Shown here in pieces: positions 24,873 to 32,797 of a stretch of DNA of 64,000 nucleotides. The notes beneath the pieces were generated by a model. It did not search any database. It worked only from the letters and a program-made list of their open reading frames with translations, and had not been told where the DNA came from. Made by a program: the position numbers and the translations under genes. Source of the DNA: Verrucomicrobiota bacterium. GTDB taxonomy: Bacteria > Verrucomicrobiota > Verrucomicrobiia > Opitutales > Opitutaceae. Numbering within the stretch: position 1 is the stretch's first letter; every line of letters starts with the position of its first letter. The stretch is taken from NCBI GenBank assembly GCA_023432225.1, contig JAEYUW010000036.1, forward strand, positions 1-64,000. Direction: 5' to 3'.

Positions 24873-27149
24873 ATGAAATTCACCGACGGCGCCTGGCTGC
24901 TGCAGCCGGGTGTGCAAGCCCACTATCCTGCGGAAGCCCACACCGTCGCGCGCGACGGCGACACGCTCGTCATCGACGCGCCGACCCGGCCGATTCGCCA
25001 TCGCGGCGACACGCTGCAAGGTCCGCTGCTGACGATCCGGTTGAGTTCTCCGCTGGAGAACGTCATTCGCGTGCGCATCGAGCATTTCCGCGGGGCGCTG
25101 CAGCGTGGGCCGTTCCTGCCGCTGACGGAGACGAACCCCGCGGTGAAGATCGTCGCGGACTCCGCCATCGCCTCGCTCACGAGTGGCGAACTCACGGCGA
25201 GCGTCACGCGCGAAGGCGGCTACGCGTTGACCTTCGCGGTCGGTGATCGCGTGCTCACGCGCAGCAGCTGGCGCGGCGCGGCCTACATGCAATGCGCCGG
25301 TGGGGCAAACCACGTTGTCGAAGGCCTCACGCTCGGCGTCGGAGAAAACGTTTACGGACTCGGTGAGCGCTTCACGAGTTTCGTGAAGAACGGCCAGTCG
25401 ATCGAGATCGCCAACAAGGACGGCGGCACGGGCAGCGATCAGGCTTACAAGAACGTCCCGTTCTATCTCACGAACCGCGGCTACGGCGTGCTGGTGAACG
25501 AGACGGGCCACGTGTCGTTCGAAATCGCGACCGAGAAAGTCTCGCGTGTGCAGTTCTCGATTCCGGGCGAGAGCCTAGAGTATTTCGTGATCGCGGGGCC
25601 GCATCCGAAGGACGTGCTGCGTCGCCTCACCGCGCTCACGGGCAAGCCGGCGCTGCCGCCGCCATGGTCGTTCGGGTTGTGGCTCTCGACGTCGTTCACG
25701 ACGAACTACGACGAGGCGACCGTCACGAGCTTCATCGACGGCATGAAGCAGCGCGACCTGCCGCTGCACGTGTTTCACTTCGACTGCTTCTGGATGCGCG
25801 AGTTCGACTGGTGCAGTTTCGAGTGGGATGCTCGCGTGTTTCCCGATCCGGCGGGTCTGCTGCGCCGGTTGCACGAGCGCGGGCTGCGCGTCTGCGTGTG
25901 GATCAATTCCTACATTGCGCAGCGCTCGTCGCTCTTCGCCGAGGCCGCGCAAAAGGGCTACCTGCTCAAGCGCACGGACGGCTCCGTCTGGCAAACCGAT
26001 CTTTGGCAGCCGGGCATGGGCATCGTCGATTTCACGAACCCCGCCGCGGCGGAGTGGTTCGCAGGGCACATCACGCGCCTGCTCGAGATGGGCGTCGATG
26101 CGATCAAGACCGACTTCGGCGAGCGCATCCCGACGGAGGGCGTCGTCTATCACGACGGCTCCGATCCGGTGAAGATGCACAACTTCTACCCGATCATTTA
26201 CAACGAGTGCGTGTTCCGCGCCATCGAGGCCAAACGCGGCCGCGGTGAGGCGGTGCTCTTCGCGCGTTCGAGCTACGCGACGGGTCAACGTCTCCCGGTG
26301 CACTGGGGCGGCGATTGCTGGTCGACGATGGAGTCGATGGCGGAGTCCTTGCGCGGCGGTCTCTCGCTCAGCTTGTGCGGCTTCGGTTTCTGGAGTCACG
26401 ACATCGGCGGCTTCGAAGGCACGGCGCCCGCCTACATCTACAAGCGCTGGGCGGCCTTCGGCCTGCTCTCGTCGCACAGCCGCCTGCACGGCAGCACGAG
26501 CTACCGCGTGCCGTGGGCCTACGACGAGGAGGCGAGCGACGTCGTGCGCTTCTTCACCAAGCTGAAGTGCCGCCTCATGCCGTATCTGTGGAGCGCGGCC
26601 ATCGAGGCGCACCGCGACGGCGTGCCGACGATGCGGGCGATGACGCTCGAATTTCCCGAGGATCCGGCGTGCGACACGCTCGATCGCCAATACCTGTTCG
26701 GCGGCTCGCTGCTCGTCGCGCCGGTCTTCACGGAGGACGGCTCGGTCGATTACTACCTGCCGGCCGGACGCTGGACGCATCTTCTCACCGGCGAAGTGCA
26801 GGAAGGCGGCCGCTGGCACCGCGCGCGCCACGGGTTCCTCAGCCTGCCGCTGTTCGTGCGACCCGGGAGCATCGTTGCGCTCGGTGGGACGGATAATCGC
26901 CCTGACTACGATCTCACCGCCGGCGTGACGCTGCGCATCTTCGAACTCGCCGATGGCGCCAGCGCAACGGCCGAATTTTTCACGCCGACCGGCGAAAGCC
27001 GCGCTCGCGCCACCGCACGTCGACATAGCGCGCACGTGGAAATTGCCTGGCAAGGTCCCGCGCCGACCGAGTGGTCCGCGCAAATCGGTTCCGGCCCCAT
27101 CGTCGCCGCCGCGCCGGGTGCGACGATGCTGGCGCTGCCCGTCTCGTGA
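24873..27149 (+). CDS. GH31 alpha-xylosidase (YicI-type)
   Basis: Retaining alpha-glycosidase of 758 residues without a signal peptide, close to the 772 residues of E. coli YicI. The nucleophile is Asp in IKTDFGERIP (about 412) and the acid/base is Asp in WGGDCWSTM (about 479); FHFDCFWMREFDWCSFEWD and GLGERFTSFVKNGQS are also YicI-like. The KTDFGERIP form is typical of alpha-xylosidases rather than alpha-glucosidases. It should remove non-reducing alpha-1,6-xylose from xyloglucan oligosaccharides in the cytoplasm. It is followed after 64 bp by a LacI regulator on the same strand. Confidence 0.93.
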   Translation: MKFTDGAWLLQPGVQAHYPAEAHTVARDGDTLVIDAPTRPIRHRGDTLQGPLLTIRLSSPLENVIRVRIEHFRGALQRGPFLPLTETNPAVKIVADSAIASLTSGELTASVTREGGYALTFAVGDRVLTRSSWRGAAYMQCAGGANHVVEGLTLGVGENVYGLGERFTSFVKNGQSIEIANKDGGTGSDQAYKNVPFYLTNRGYGVLVNETGHVSFEIATEKVSRVQFSIPGESLEYFVIAGPHPKDVLRRLTALTGKPALPPPWSFGLWLSTSFTTNYDEATVTSFIDGMKQRDLPLHVFHFDCFWMREFDWCSFEWDARVFPDPAGLLRRLHERGLRVCVWINSYIAQRSSLFAEAAQKGYLLKRTDGSVWQTDLWQPGMGIVDFTNPAAAEWFAGHITRLLEMGVDAIKTDFGERIPTEGVVYHDGSDPVKMHNFYPIIYNECVFRAIEAKRGRGEAVLFARSSYATGQRLPVHWGGDCWSTMESMAESLRGGLSLSLCGFGFWSHDIGGFEGTAPAYIYKRWAAFGLLSSHSRLHGSTSYRVPWAYDEEASDVVRFFTKLKCRLMPYLWSAAIEAHRDGVPTMRAMTLEFPEDPACDTLDRQYLFGGSLLVAPVFTEDGSVDYYLPAGRWTHLLTGEVQEGGRWHRARHGFLSLPLFVRPGSIVALGGTDNRPDYDLTAGVTLRIFELADGASATAEFFTPTGESRARATARRHSAHVEIAWQGPAPTEWSAQIGSGPIVAAAPGATMLALPVS

Positions 27150-27213
27150 TCGCGCGCGGCGGAGCGGCGGCTTGCCCTTCCGCTTGCGACGCGTGAGATT
27201 CGGCCATTCCGCC

Positions 27214-28314
27214 ATGCCGCGTCCCGCCAAAAAAAGACCCAAGCACGTTCGCGCCGCCACCCTCGCCGATGTCGGGCGGATCGCCGGCGTGTCCGCCATG
27301 GCCGCGTCCGCCGTGCTCAACGGCGCGCGCACGTCATCGCGCATCTCGCCGGAGACGCGGGAGCGCATCCTCGCCGCGGCGAACAAACTGGCTTACCGGC
27401 CCAATGCCGCCGCGCGCGCGCTGGCGAATCGCCGGATGGACACCATCGGTGTCGCGGCGGTCATCACGGACGGCGAGTTGAACCATTACTTCCTCGAGGT
27501 GTTCAACGGCATCCTCGAAGGCGCGGCGCGACACAATCAGAACACCACCGTGTTCGCGCTGCACGACTGGGCGAAGGACCCGGAGCGGTTGCATCGCTTC
27601 TGCGACGGGCGCATCGACGGACTCATTCTGCTGGCGCCGACGTTCCACGAGGACCACGTGCCGTTGCCGAGTCACACGCCCTTCGTTTCAATCCACGCCA
27701 ACATCGCGTTGCCGGGCGTGCTCAACATCGAGAGCGACGAGGAGCGTGGCGCCTACGAAATCACGCGGCGCCTGCTCGTGCAGGGACACCGCCGCATCAT
27801 GCACCTCGCCGGCCCGGACGACCTGGTCGGACCGCAGCGGCGCATCCGCGGTTATCAGCGCGCGCTGGCCTCGCTGCGCCAGCCGTTCGATCCGGATTTG
27901 CTCGTGACGACGGGTTTCAATGCGAACGAAGGCGCGGCCGCCTTGCGGGCGTGGTTGCGGCGTCACGCGGGACAGCCGTTGCCCGAGGCGATCTTCTGCG
28001 TGAACGATGGCGTGGCGATCGGCTGCATCGAGGCGCTCGCCGAACTCGGTTTGCGTGTGCCGGACGACGTTTCCGTGGCGGGCTTCGACGATTCACTCGC
28101 GGCACGCATGTGCGTGCCGCAGCTCTCGACTGTGCGTCAGCCGCTGCGAGCCATGGGCGCGCGGGCTGTCGACGTGTTGCTCAATCGCATCGAGAAACCC
28201 GAGACGAGCGCCGGGTCGACGGACAAGCCGATCATTTTTCCGGTCGAACTCATCCATCGCGCGTCGGTGGCGGCGCCGGCCAGTGCTGAGCGCTTGGTGC
28301 CGAAGGTGCGTTGA
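27214..28314 (+). CDS. LacI-family transcriptional regulator
   Basis: A 366-residue repressor. The N-terminal HTH is TLADVGRIAGVSAMAASAVLNG (in two parts: recognition helix VSAMAASAVLNG), followed by the hinge helix YRPNAAARALANRRM and a periplasmic-binding-protein-like sensor domain (TIGVAAVITDGELNHYF, VNDGVAIGCIEALAELG, DDVSVAGFDDS). Being the only LacI-type regulator in the locus and co-directional with alpha-xylosidase, it probably senses a xyloglucan- or glucomannan-derived sugar and represses the surrounding promoters. No operator could be confirmed. Confidence 0.92.
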   Translation: MPRPAKKRPKHVRAATLADVGRIAGVSAMAASAVLNGARTSSRISPETRERILAAANKLAYRPNAAARALANRRMDTIGVAAVITDGELNHYFLEVFNGILEGAARHNQNTTVFALHDWAKDPERLHRFCDGRIDGLILLAPTFHEDHVPLPSHTPFVSIHANIALPGVLNIESDEERGAYEITRRLLVQGHRRIMHLAGPDDLVGPQRRIRGYQRALASLRQPFDPDLLVTTGFNANEGAAALRAWLRRHAGQPLPEAIFCVNDGVAIGCIEALAELGLRVPDDVSVAGFDDSLAARMCVPQLSTVRQPLRAMGARAVDVLLNRIEKPETSAGSTDKPIIFPVELIHRASVAAPASAERLVPKVR

Positions 28315-28379
28315 AACGCCTCCGCGAGCCGGTGAACGCGGGGAATTGACCACGCGACGGCGAGGAGGCGACGCCGGGC

Positions 28380-29438
28380 TTACTTGAGCGACGCCATGTC
28401 GATCACGAAACGATATTTCACGTCGCTCTTCAGCATGCGTTCGTAGGCGTCGTTGATCTGATCCATGCGGATCATCTCCACGTCACTCGTGATCCCGTGC
28501 TGACCGCAGAAATCGAGCATCTCCTGCGTCTCGGGCAGACCGCCGATGAGCGAACCGGAAAACGAGCGGCGGCGCATGATCAGTGGGAACGCGGCCACGG
28601 CGAGCGGCTTCTCGGGCGCGCCGACGAGCGTGAGATTGCCGTCGCGCTTGAGGAGGGTGAGGTAGGCGTTGAGGTCGTGCTGTGCCGAGACGCAATCGAG
28701 GATGAAGTCGAAGCTGCCGGCGTGTGCCGCCATCTGCGCTTCGTCCTTCGACACGACCACTTCATGCGCGCCGAGTCGGAGGGCATCGGCCGTCTTGCCC
28801 GGCGAAGTGGTGAACAGCACCACGTGAGCTCCGAACGCGCGGGCGAATTTCACGCCCATGTGACCGAGACCGCCCAGACCGACCACGCCGACCTTCTGGC
28901 CGGGGCCGACTTTCCAGTGGCGCAGCGGCGAATAAGTCGTGATGCCCGCGCAGAGCAGCGGCGCCGCGGCGGCGGGGTTGAGGTTTTCCGGAATGCGCAG
29001 CACGAAGTCCTCCGTCACCACAATTCCTTGCGCGTAACCGCCGAGCGTGCCGCCACCGAGGACCGGATCGGTGCTGCCGTAAGTCATGACCATGCCGGAG
29101 CAGAATTGCTCGAAACCGTCGCGGCAGTCCGGACAGGTGCGGCACGAGTCAACCAGGCAGCCGACGCCGACGAGGTCGCCGGCCTTGAATTTCTTCACGC
29201 CGACGCCGACCGACGCGACGCGGCCGATGATCTCGTGACCGGGCACGGCCGGGTATTGCGTGAAGCTCCATTCGTTGCGCGCGAAGTGGAGATCGGAGTG
29301 GCAGACGCCACAGTAGAGAATGTCGATCTTCACATCGGTCGCACCGGGCTCGCGGCGCGAAATGGTGGTGGGCGCCAACGGGGATTGGGCGCTGGCGGTG
29401 GAGTAGGCTTTGACGGAGTAAGCGCGAGGTGTGGGCAT
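28380..29438 (-). CDS. Zinc-dependent NADP alcohol/aldehyde dehydrogenase (YahK/CAD type)
   Basis: Medium-chain dehydrogenase of 352 residues. Catalytic zinc ligands are in CGVCHSDLHF and the PGHE block; structural zinc cysteines are in CLVDSCRTCPDCRDGFEQFC. The Rossmann motif is GLGGLGHMGVKFA. It is cytoplasmic and likely reduces aldehydes broadly. It is 34 bp downstream of an aldo/keto reductase gene on the same strand, and both are divergent from an AraC regulator. This suggests an aldehyde-detoxification unit like E. coli yahK/yqhD-yqhC arrangements. Confidence 0.92.
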   Translation of the reverse strand: MPTPRAYSVKAYSTASAQSPLAPTTISRREPGATDVKIDILYCGVCHSDLHFARNEWSFTQYPAVPGHEIIGRVASVGVGVKKFKAGDLVGVGCLVDSCRTCPDCRDGFEQFCSGMVMTYGSTDPVLGGGTLGGYAQGIVVTEDFVLRIPENLNPAAAAPLLCAGITTYSPLRHWKVGPGQKVGVVGLGGLGHMGVKFARAFGAHVVLFTTSPGKTADALRLGAHEVVVSKDEAQMAAHAGSFDFILDCVSAQHDLNAYLTLLKRDGNLTLVGAPEKPLAVAAFPLIMRRRSFSGSLIGGLPETQEMLDFCGQHGITSDVEMIRMDQINDAYERMLKSDVKYRFVIDMASLK

Positions 29439-29472
29439 GGTGATGAAGTTGAGGATGGTGTGCGGGCGGGAT

Positions 29473-30465
29473 TTAGCGACCGACCAGTTTCTGCAGGTGT
29501 TCCGGGTAACGTGCGCCGTGGATCACGATTTGGCTGGCCGCGGTGGTGATCTCGCGCAGGTCGTCCGACGACAGCACGAGCGAGGCGCCACCGAGATTTT
29601 CTTCGAGGCGAGACAGCTTCGTCGTGCCGGGAATCGGCACGATCCACGGCTTCTGCGCGAGCAGCCACGCGAGTGCGACCTGGGCGGGGGTCGCCTGCAG
29701 GCGCGCGGCGATCGTGGCGAGCAGGTCGACCACGGCCTGGTTGGCCTGGCGGGCGGCGGGCGTGAAGCGCGGCACGACGTTGCGGAAATCGTCCGCGGCG
29801 AACGCCGTCGTCGCGTCGATCTTGCCGGTGAGAAAACCTTTTCCCAGCGGACTGAACGGCACGAAGCCGATGCCGAGTTCCTCGAGTGTCGGCAGAATTT
29901 CGGCCTCGGGCTCGCGCCACCAAAGCGAGTATTCGCTCTGCAGCGCGGTGACCGGTTGCACGGCGTGGGCGCGCCGGATCGTTTTGGCGCCGGCCTCGGA
30001 GAGGCCGAAGTGCTTCACTTTGCCTTCGCGAATCAGCTCCTGCACGGTGCCGGCGACGTCCTCGATCGGCACGTCGGGATCGACGCGGTGCTGGTAGAAG
30101 AGATCGATCGCGTCGACGTTGAGACGTTTCAGCGAGGCTTCCGCGACTTCGCGGATGTGCGCCGGGCGGCTGTCGAGGCCGTCGAGGCGCGCGCCGTCGG
30201 GTCCGATACGGAAGCCGAACTTCGTGGCGATCACCACGCGTGCGCGGAACGGCGCCAGCGCTTCGCCGACGATCTCCTCGTTCACCCACGGGCCGTAGAC
30301 TTCCGCGGTGTCGAAGAAAGTGACGCCTCGCTCGGCGGCGGCGCGGATGAGGGCGATGGCTTGGGATTTTTCGACGGGAGGGCCGAGACCGAAGCTCAGG
30401 CCCATGCAGCCGAGGCCGAGGGCGGCGACTTCGAGGTTACTGTTTCCGAGGCGGCGAGTTTGCAT
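29473..30465 (-). CDS. Aldo/keto reductase
   Basis: NADPH-dependent reductase of 330 residues, (beta/alpha)8 barrel. Motifs: LGLGCMGLSFGLGP at the N-terminus, FDTAEVYGPWVNEEIVGEAL with catalytic Asp and Tyr, VVIATKFGF with Lys, LFYQHRVDP with His, and the cofactor-binding C-terminus IPGTTKLSRLEENLGGASL. It belongs to the AKR13/YajO-type group by pattern. First gene of the leftward pair with the alcohol dehydrogenase, and divergent from the AraC regulator (165 bp between starts). Confidence 0.92.
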   Translation of the reverse strand: MQTRRLGNSNLEVAALGLGCMGLSFGLGPPVEKSQAIALIRAAAERGVTFFDTAEVYGPWVNEEIVGEALAPFRARVVIATKFGFRIGPDGARLDGLDSRPAHIREVAEASLKRLNVDAIDLFYQHRVDPDVPIEDVAGTVQELIREGKVKHFGLSEAGAKTIRRAHAVQPVTALQSEYSLWWREPEAEILPTLEELGIGFVPFSPLGKGFLTGKIDATTAFAADDFRNVVPRFTPAARQANQAVVDLLATIAARLQATPAQVALAWLLAQKPWIVPIPGTTKLSRLEENLGGASLVLSSDDLREITTAASQIVIHGARYPEHLQKLVGR

Positions 30466-30630
30466 GGGAGAGCGGGGGATTGGTGGATCGCACGCAGTCT
30501 AGCGGAGAACACGTCGCGCGTCGCCCGGGGTTTTGCGCCACCTGTTGTCGGATTGCTCAAAAGCGCGGGTGCGGGCGGATCGTGTGCGGGGTTGTCAGGG
30601 GCGGGCGCGTGCATTTAGTCGGAGCTCCGC

Positions 30631-31539
30631 ATGCCCAAGCCGGTTCCGCATACCACGTCCGCCGAGGCGCTCGATCGTTACGCGATCGGTCAGCGCGTGC
30701 TCGTCAGCGAAGGGCCGGCGTGGACGGATGTGCGGTTGACGGTGCTGGCGCTGCCGCCGGTGTCTGAAATTTTCACGATGCCCGCGATCACGGAGCCGTT
30801 TCTGGCGTGGACGTCGTCCGGCGAAGCCGAGGCGCAGGAGCGCGAGCCCGGCGGTCCCTGGCTCACGAGTCGGCTGAAAAAGGGCTCGCTGTTCCTCACG
30901 ACGGGCGGCGCGCCGTATGAGTTCCGTTGGCGCACATTGTCCGCGGAGCCATTTGAAACCACGCTGATCGTGCTGAGTTTGCCGCTGTTCAACGAGGCGC
31001 TGGCGGAGGTGTTCGGGGCGGATGCGCCGCGGGCTCGCATGCGCGACCTTTCCGGTTTCGAAGACGCGCCGCTGACGGCGTTGCTGCAGCAACTGCGGGA
31101 AGAGGCCACGCGGCGCACCGCCAGCCGGATGTTCATCCGCGGACTGGCGCAGGCGATCGCGATTCATTTGGCGCGAAACTACGCGGAAATCACCGCCGCG
31201 CGCGGTGACACGCCGTCGCTGCCGGGTTTTAAATTGCGCCGCGTCACGGACTGGATGGCGGCGCACCTCGCCGAGGAGTTCAGCCTCGCGCGCCTCGCGG
31301 AGCAGGCGGGACTGAGCGAGTTTCATTTCAACCGACTCTTTAAGCGCGCCACCGGCCTGCCGCCGTCGCGCTACCTCATCCAGCTGCGTCTCGAGGCGGC
31401 GAAGCGCTTGCTGCGTGAGACCTCGCGCAGCGTGATCGCGATCGCCAACGATGTCGGCTATTCTAATCCCAGCCATTTCGCGCAGCTCTTCCGTAAGGAA
31501 ACGCGCCTTTCGCCGAGCGACTACCGGCGGCAGCGGTGA
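30631..31539 (+). CDS. AraC-family regulator with AraC_N (PF06719-like) sensor domain
   Basis: A 302-residue activator. The N-terminal half (about 20-170) resembles the AraC_N domain of YqhC-type regulators (SSGEAEAQER... RLKKGSLFLTTGGAPYEFRW). The C-terminal half has the double HTH: FSLARLAEQAGLSEFHFNRL and VIAIANDVGYSNPSHFAQLF, ending LSPSDYRRQR. In the YqhC family such regulators control divergent aldehyde reductases, which is exactly the arrangement here, so regulation of the adjacent dehydrogenase and aldo/keto reductase is a strong inference. Confidence 0.92.
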   Translation: MPKPVPHTTSAEALDRYAIGQRVLVSEGPAWTDVRLTVLALPPVSEIFTMPAITEPFLAWTSSGEAEAQEREPGGPWLTSRLKKGSLFLTTGGAPYEFRWRTLSAEPFETTLIVLSLPLFNEALAEVFGADAPRARMRDLSGFEDAPLTALLQQLREEATRRTASRMFIRGLAQAIAIHLARNYAEITAARGDTPSLPGFKLRRVTDWMAAHLAEEFSLARLAEQAGLSEFHFNRLFKRATGLPPSRYLIQLRLEAAKRLLRETSRSVIAIANDVGYSNPSHFAQLFRKETRLSPSDYRRQR

Positions 31540-31618
31540 GGCGGTCGGCGAGCCGACCGAAATTGGCTCGCGCGGCTCGCCGCGGATTGCACTGTCGAAA
31601 GCCGCAGCGAAAAACTGG

Positions 31619-31694
31619 GGGCCTGTAGCTCAACGGTCAGAGCAGGGGACTCATAATCCCTTGGCTGCGGGTTCAAATCCCGCCGGGCCCACCA
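31619..31694 (+). tRNA. ileX: tRNA-Ile2 (CAU anticodon, lysidine-modified)
   Basis: A 76-nt cloverleaf: acceptor GGGCCTG pairs with CGGGCCC, D-stem GCTC/GAGC, anticodon stem GGGGA/TCCCT around CTCATAA, T-arm GCGGG-TTCAAAT-CCCGC, encoded CCA. The anticodon is CAT. The acceptor begins with a paired G1-C72, which excludes initiator tRNA. The anticodon arm context GACTCATAATC.CTTGG matches tRNA-Ile2 rather than elongator Met tRNA, so the wobble C should become lysidine to read AUA. Confidence 0.9.
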
Positions 31695-32023
31695 ATCCGG
31701 GAGCGAAGTCCCAGCGCGTGGTGTCGAGTTACTCAACAGGTGGCCGCTACGGAATGTATCTTTTCCGCATGCTCGCCGTGAGCCGCGTGCGTCGAGTGGC
31801 TGGTTTGACCGGCGTGAATTCGCCGTTCTTTGATTTTCTCCGGGCGCGGTTGCTGGCGAGCGGGTGTTGCCTGACCTACAAGCGAGTCTTTCTGGGTATG
31901 AAGGAGCGTTGGTTCGCGGGCGAACGGTCGCCGGAGCCGGTATCGTCGAAGCCGGTGCCGAGCCGGCCGCGGCGTGGTTAATCCGACGTTGCCTGCATGG
32001 TGGCGCGGTCTTGAGTGGCGGGG
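31695..32023. other. Intergenic stretch without recognised content
   Basis: About 330 bp between the tRNA and the phosphodiesterase gene. An open frame of 176 codons runs across the tRNA and must be spurious. Apart from moderately AT-rich patches near 31740-31830 that could hold a promoter, no gene, clear repeat or terminator was seen. Confidence 0.5.
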
Positions 32024-32464
32024 ATGCGCATCGCCGTCATCTCCGACACCCACGACCGCTATCCGGCGGACCTGCCGGCGCGGCTCGCGGCGGCGGATGA
32101 GATCTGGCATCTCGGCGACGTGTGCGAGCCGGAGGTGCTCGTCGAGTTTGAGCAACTCGGCAAGCCGCTGCACGTCGTGCTCGGCAACAACGAGGCGCAC
32201 AACCTCTGGCCGCTCGAGCTGACGCTGGAGCGCGGCGGCGCGCGATTTTTTCTCACGCACATTCCGCCGCGACGTGCGCCGGCGGGCGTGCAGTTCGTGC
32301 TGCACGGTCACACGCACGTGCCGCGCGACGAAACCGATCCGCGCGGCGTGCGGTGGTTGAATCCCGGCTGCATTTCCCGACCGAACCGGGGCGCGCCGGC
32401 GAGTTTTGCGTGGTTGCTGCTCGAGCCGGGTTGCCGCGCCGAGTGGAAATTGGTGCGGTTGTGA
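32024..32464 (+). CDS. YfcE/MJ0936-type metallophosphoesterase
   Basis: Small calcineurin-like phosphodiesterase, 146 residues. All metal-binding blocks are present: VISDTHDRYP, WHLGDVCEPE, VLGNNEAHN, FLTHIPP and LHGHTHVPR; NPGCISRPNRG is characteristic of the YfcE group. It probably hydrolyses phosphodiesters in the cytoplasm with Mn. ATG at 32024 was preferred over an in-frame GTG nine bases upstream. Confidence 0.9.
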   Translation: MRIAVISDTHDRYPADLPARLAAADEIWHLGDVCEPEVLVEFEQLGKPLHVVLGNNEAHNLWPLELTLERGGARFFLTHIPPRRAPAGVQFVLHGHTHVPRDETDPRGVRWLNPGCISRPNRGAPASFAWLLLEPGCRAEWKLVRL

Positions 32465-32520
32465 CGAGCCATCGCCTTACTGCGCTAACACGGTGCTGAG
32501 CCGGAAAGATGCAGTTGCCC

Positions 32521-32647
32521 GTGGATTTCGCGAATTCACGCGAATGAAAATCGCCTCGATGCCGCCGGCACTGATCGGGTGGTTTCGTCCGATGAAGCGG
32601 ATTGGAATTTCCTCTCTGAATTCGCGACGATTCGCGCGATTTGCGGG
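32521..32647. repeat. Degenerate GCGAATTCACGCGAAT-type dispersed repeat
   Basis: GTGGATTTCGCGAATTCACG near 32521 and GAATTCGCGACGATTCGCGC near 32617 form an imperfect inverted pair. A related segment (ACGCGGATTCCGCGAATCCC) occurs near 63716. It lies in the 333-bp gap 32465-32797 between convergent genes; the rest of that gap shows nothing recognisable. Confidence 0.45.
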
Positions 32648-32797
32648 AGGCCTTCGGCATGACTCCGGCTGAGTTGCGAGGTGCGGTCACGCGCAGGCAG
32701 GCGGCATCCCCCGACTACGCGTGCGGTCCGGACGGCACTTGGGTGACGAACGCGGTTTTTTCAAACGGGTGTGAAATCGGTTATGCCCGGCGCGGTC

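Noticed and set aside
31619..31694. Initiator or elongator tRNA-Met for the CAT anticodon tRNA
   Set aside because: G1-C72 is paired, unlike initiator tRNA, and the anticodon arm and variable region match tRNA-Ile2 better than elongator Met.
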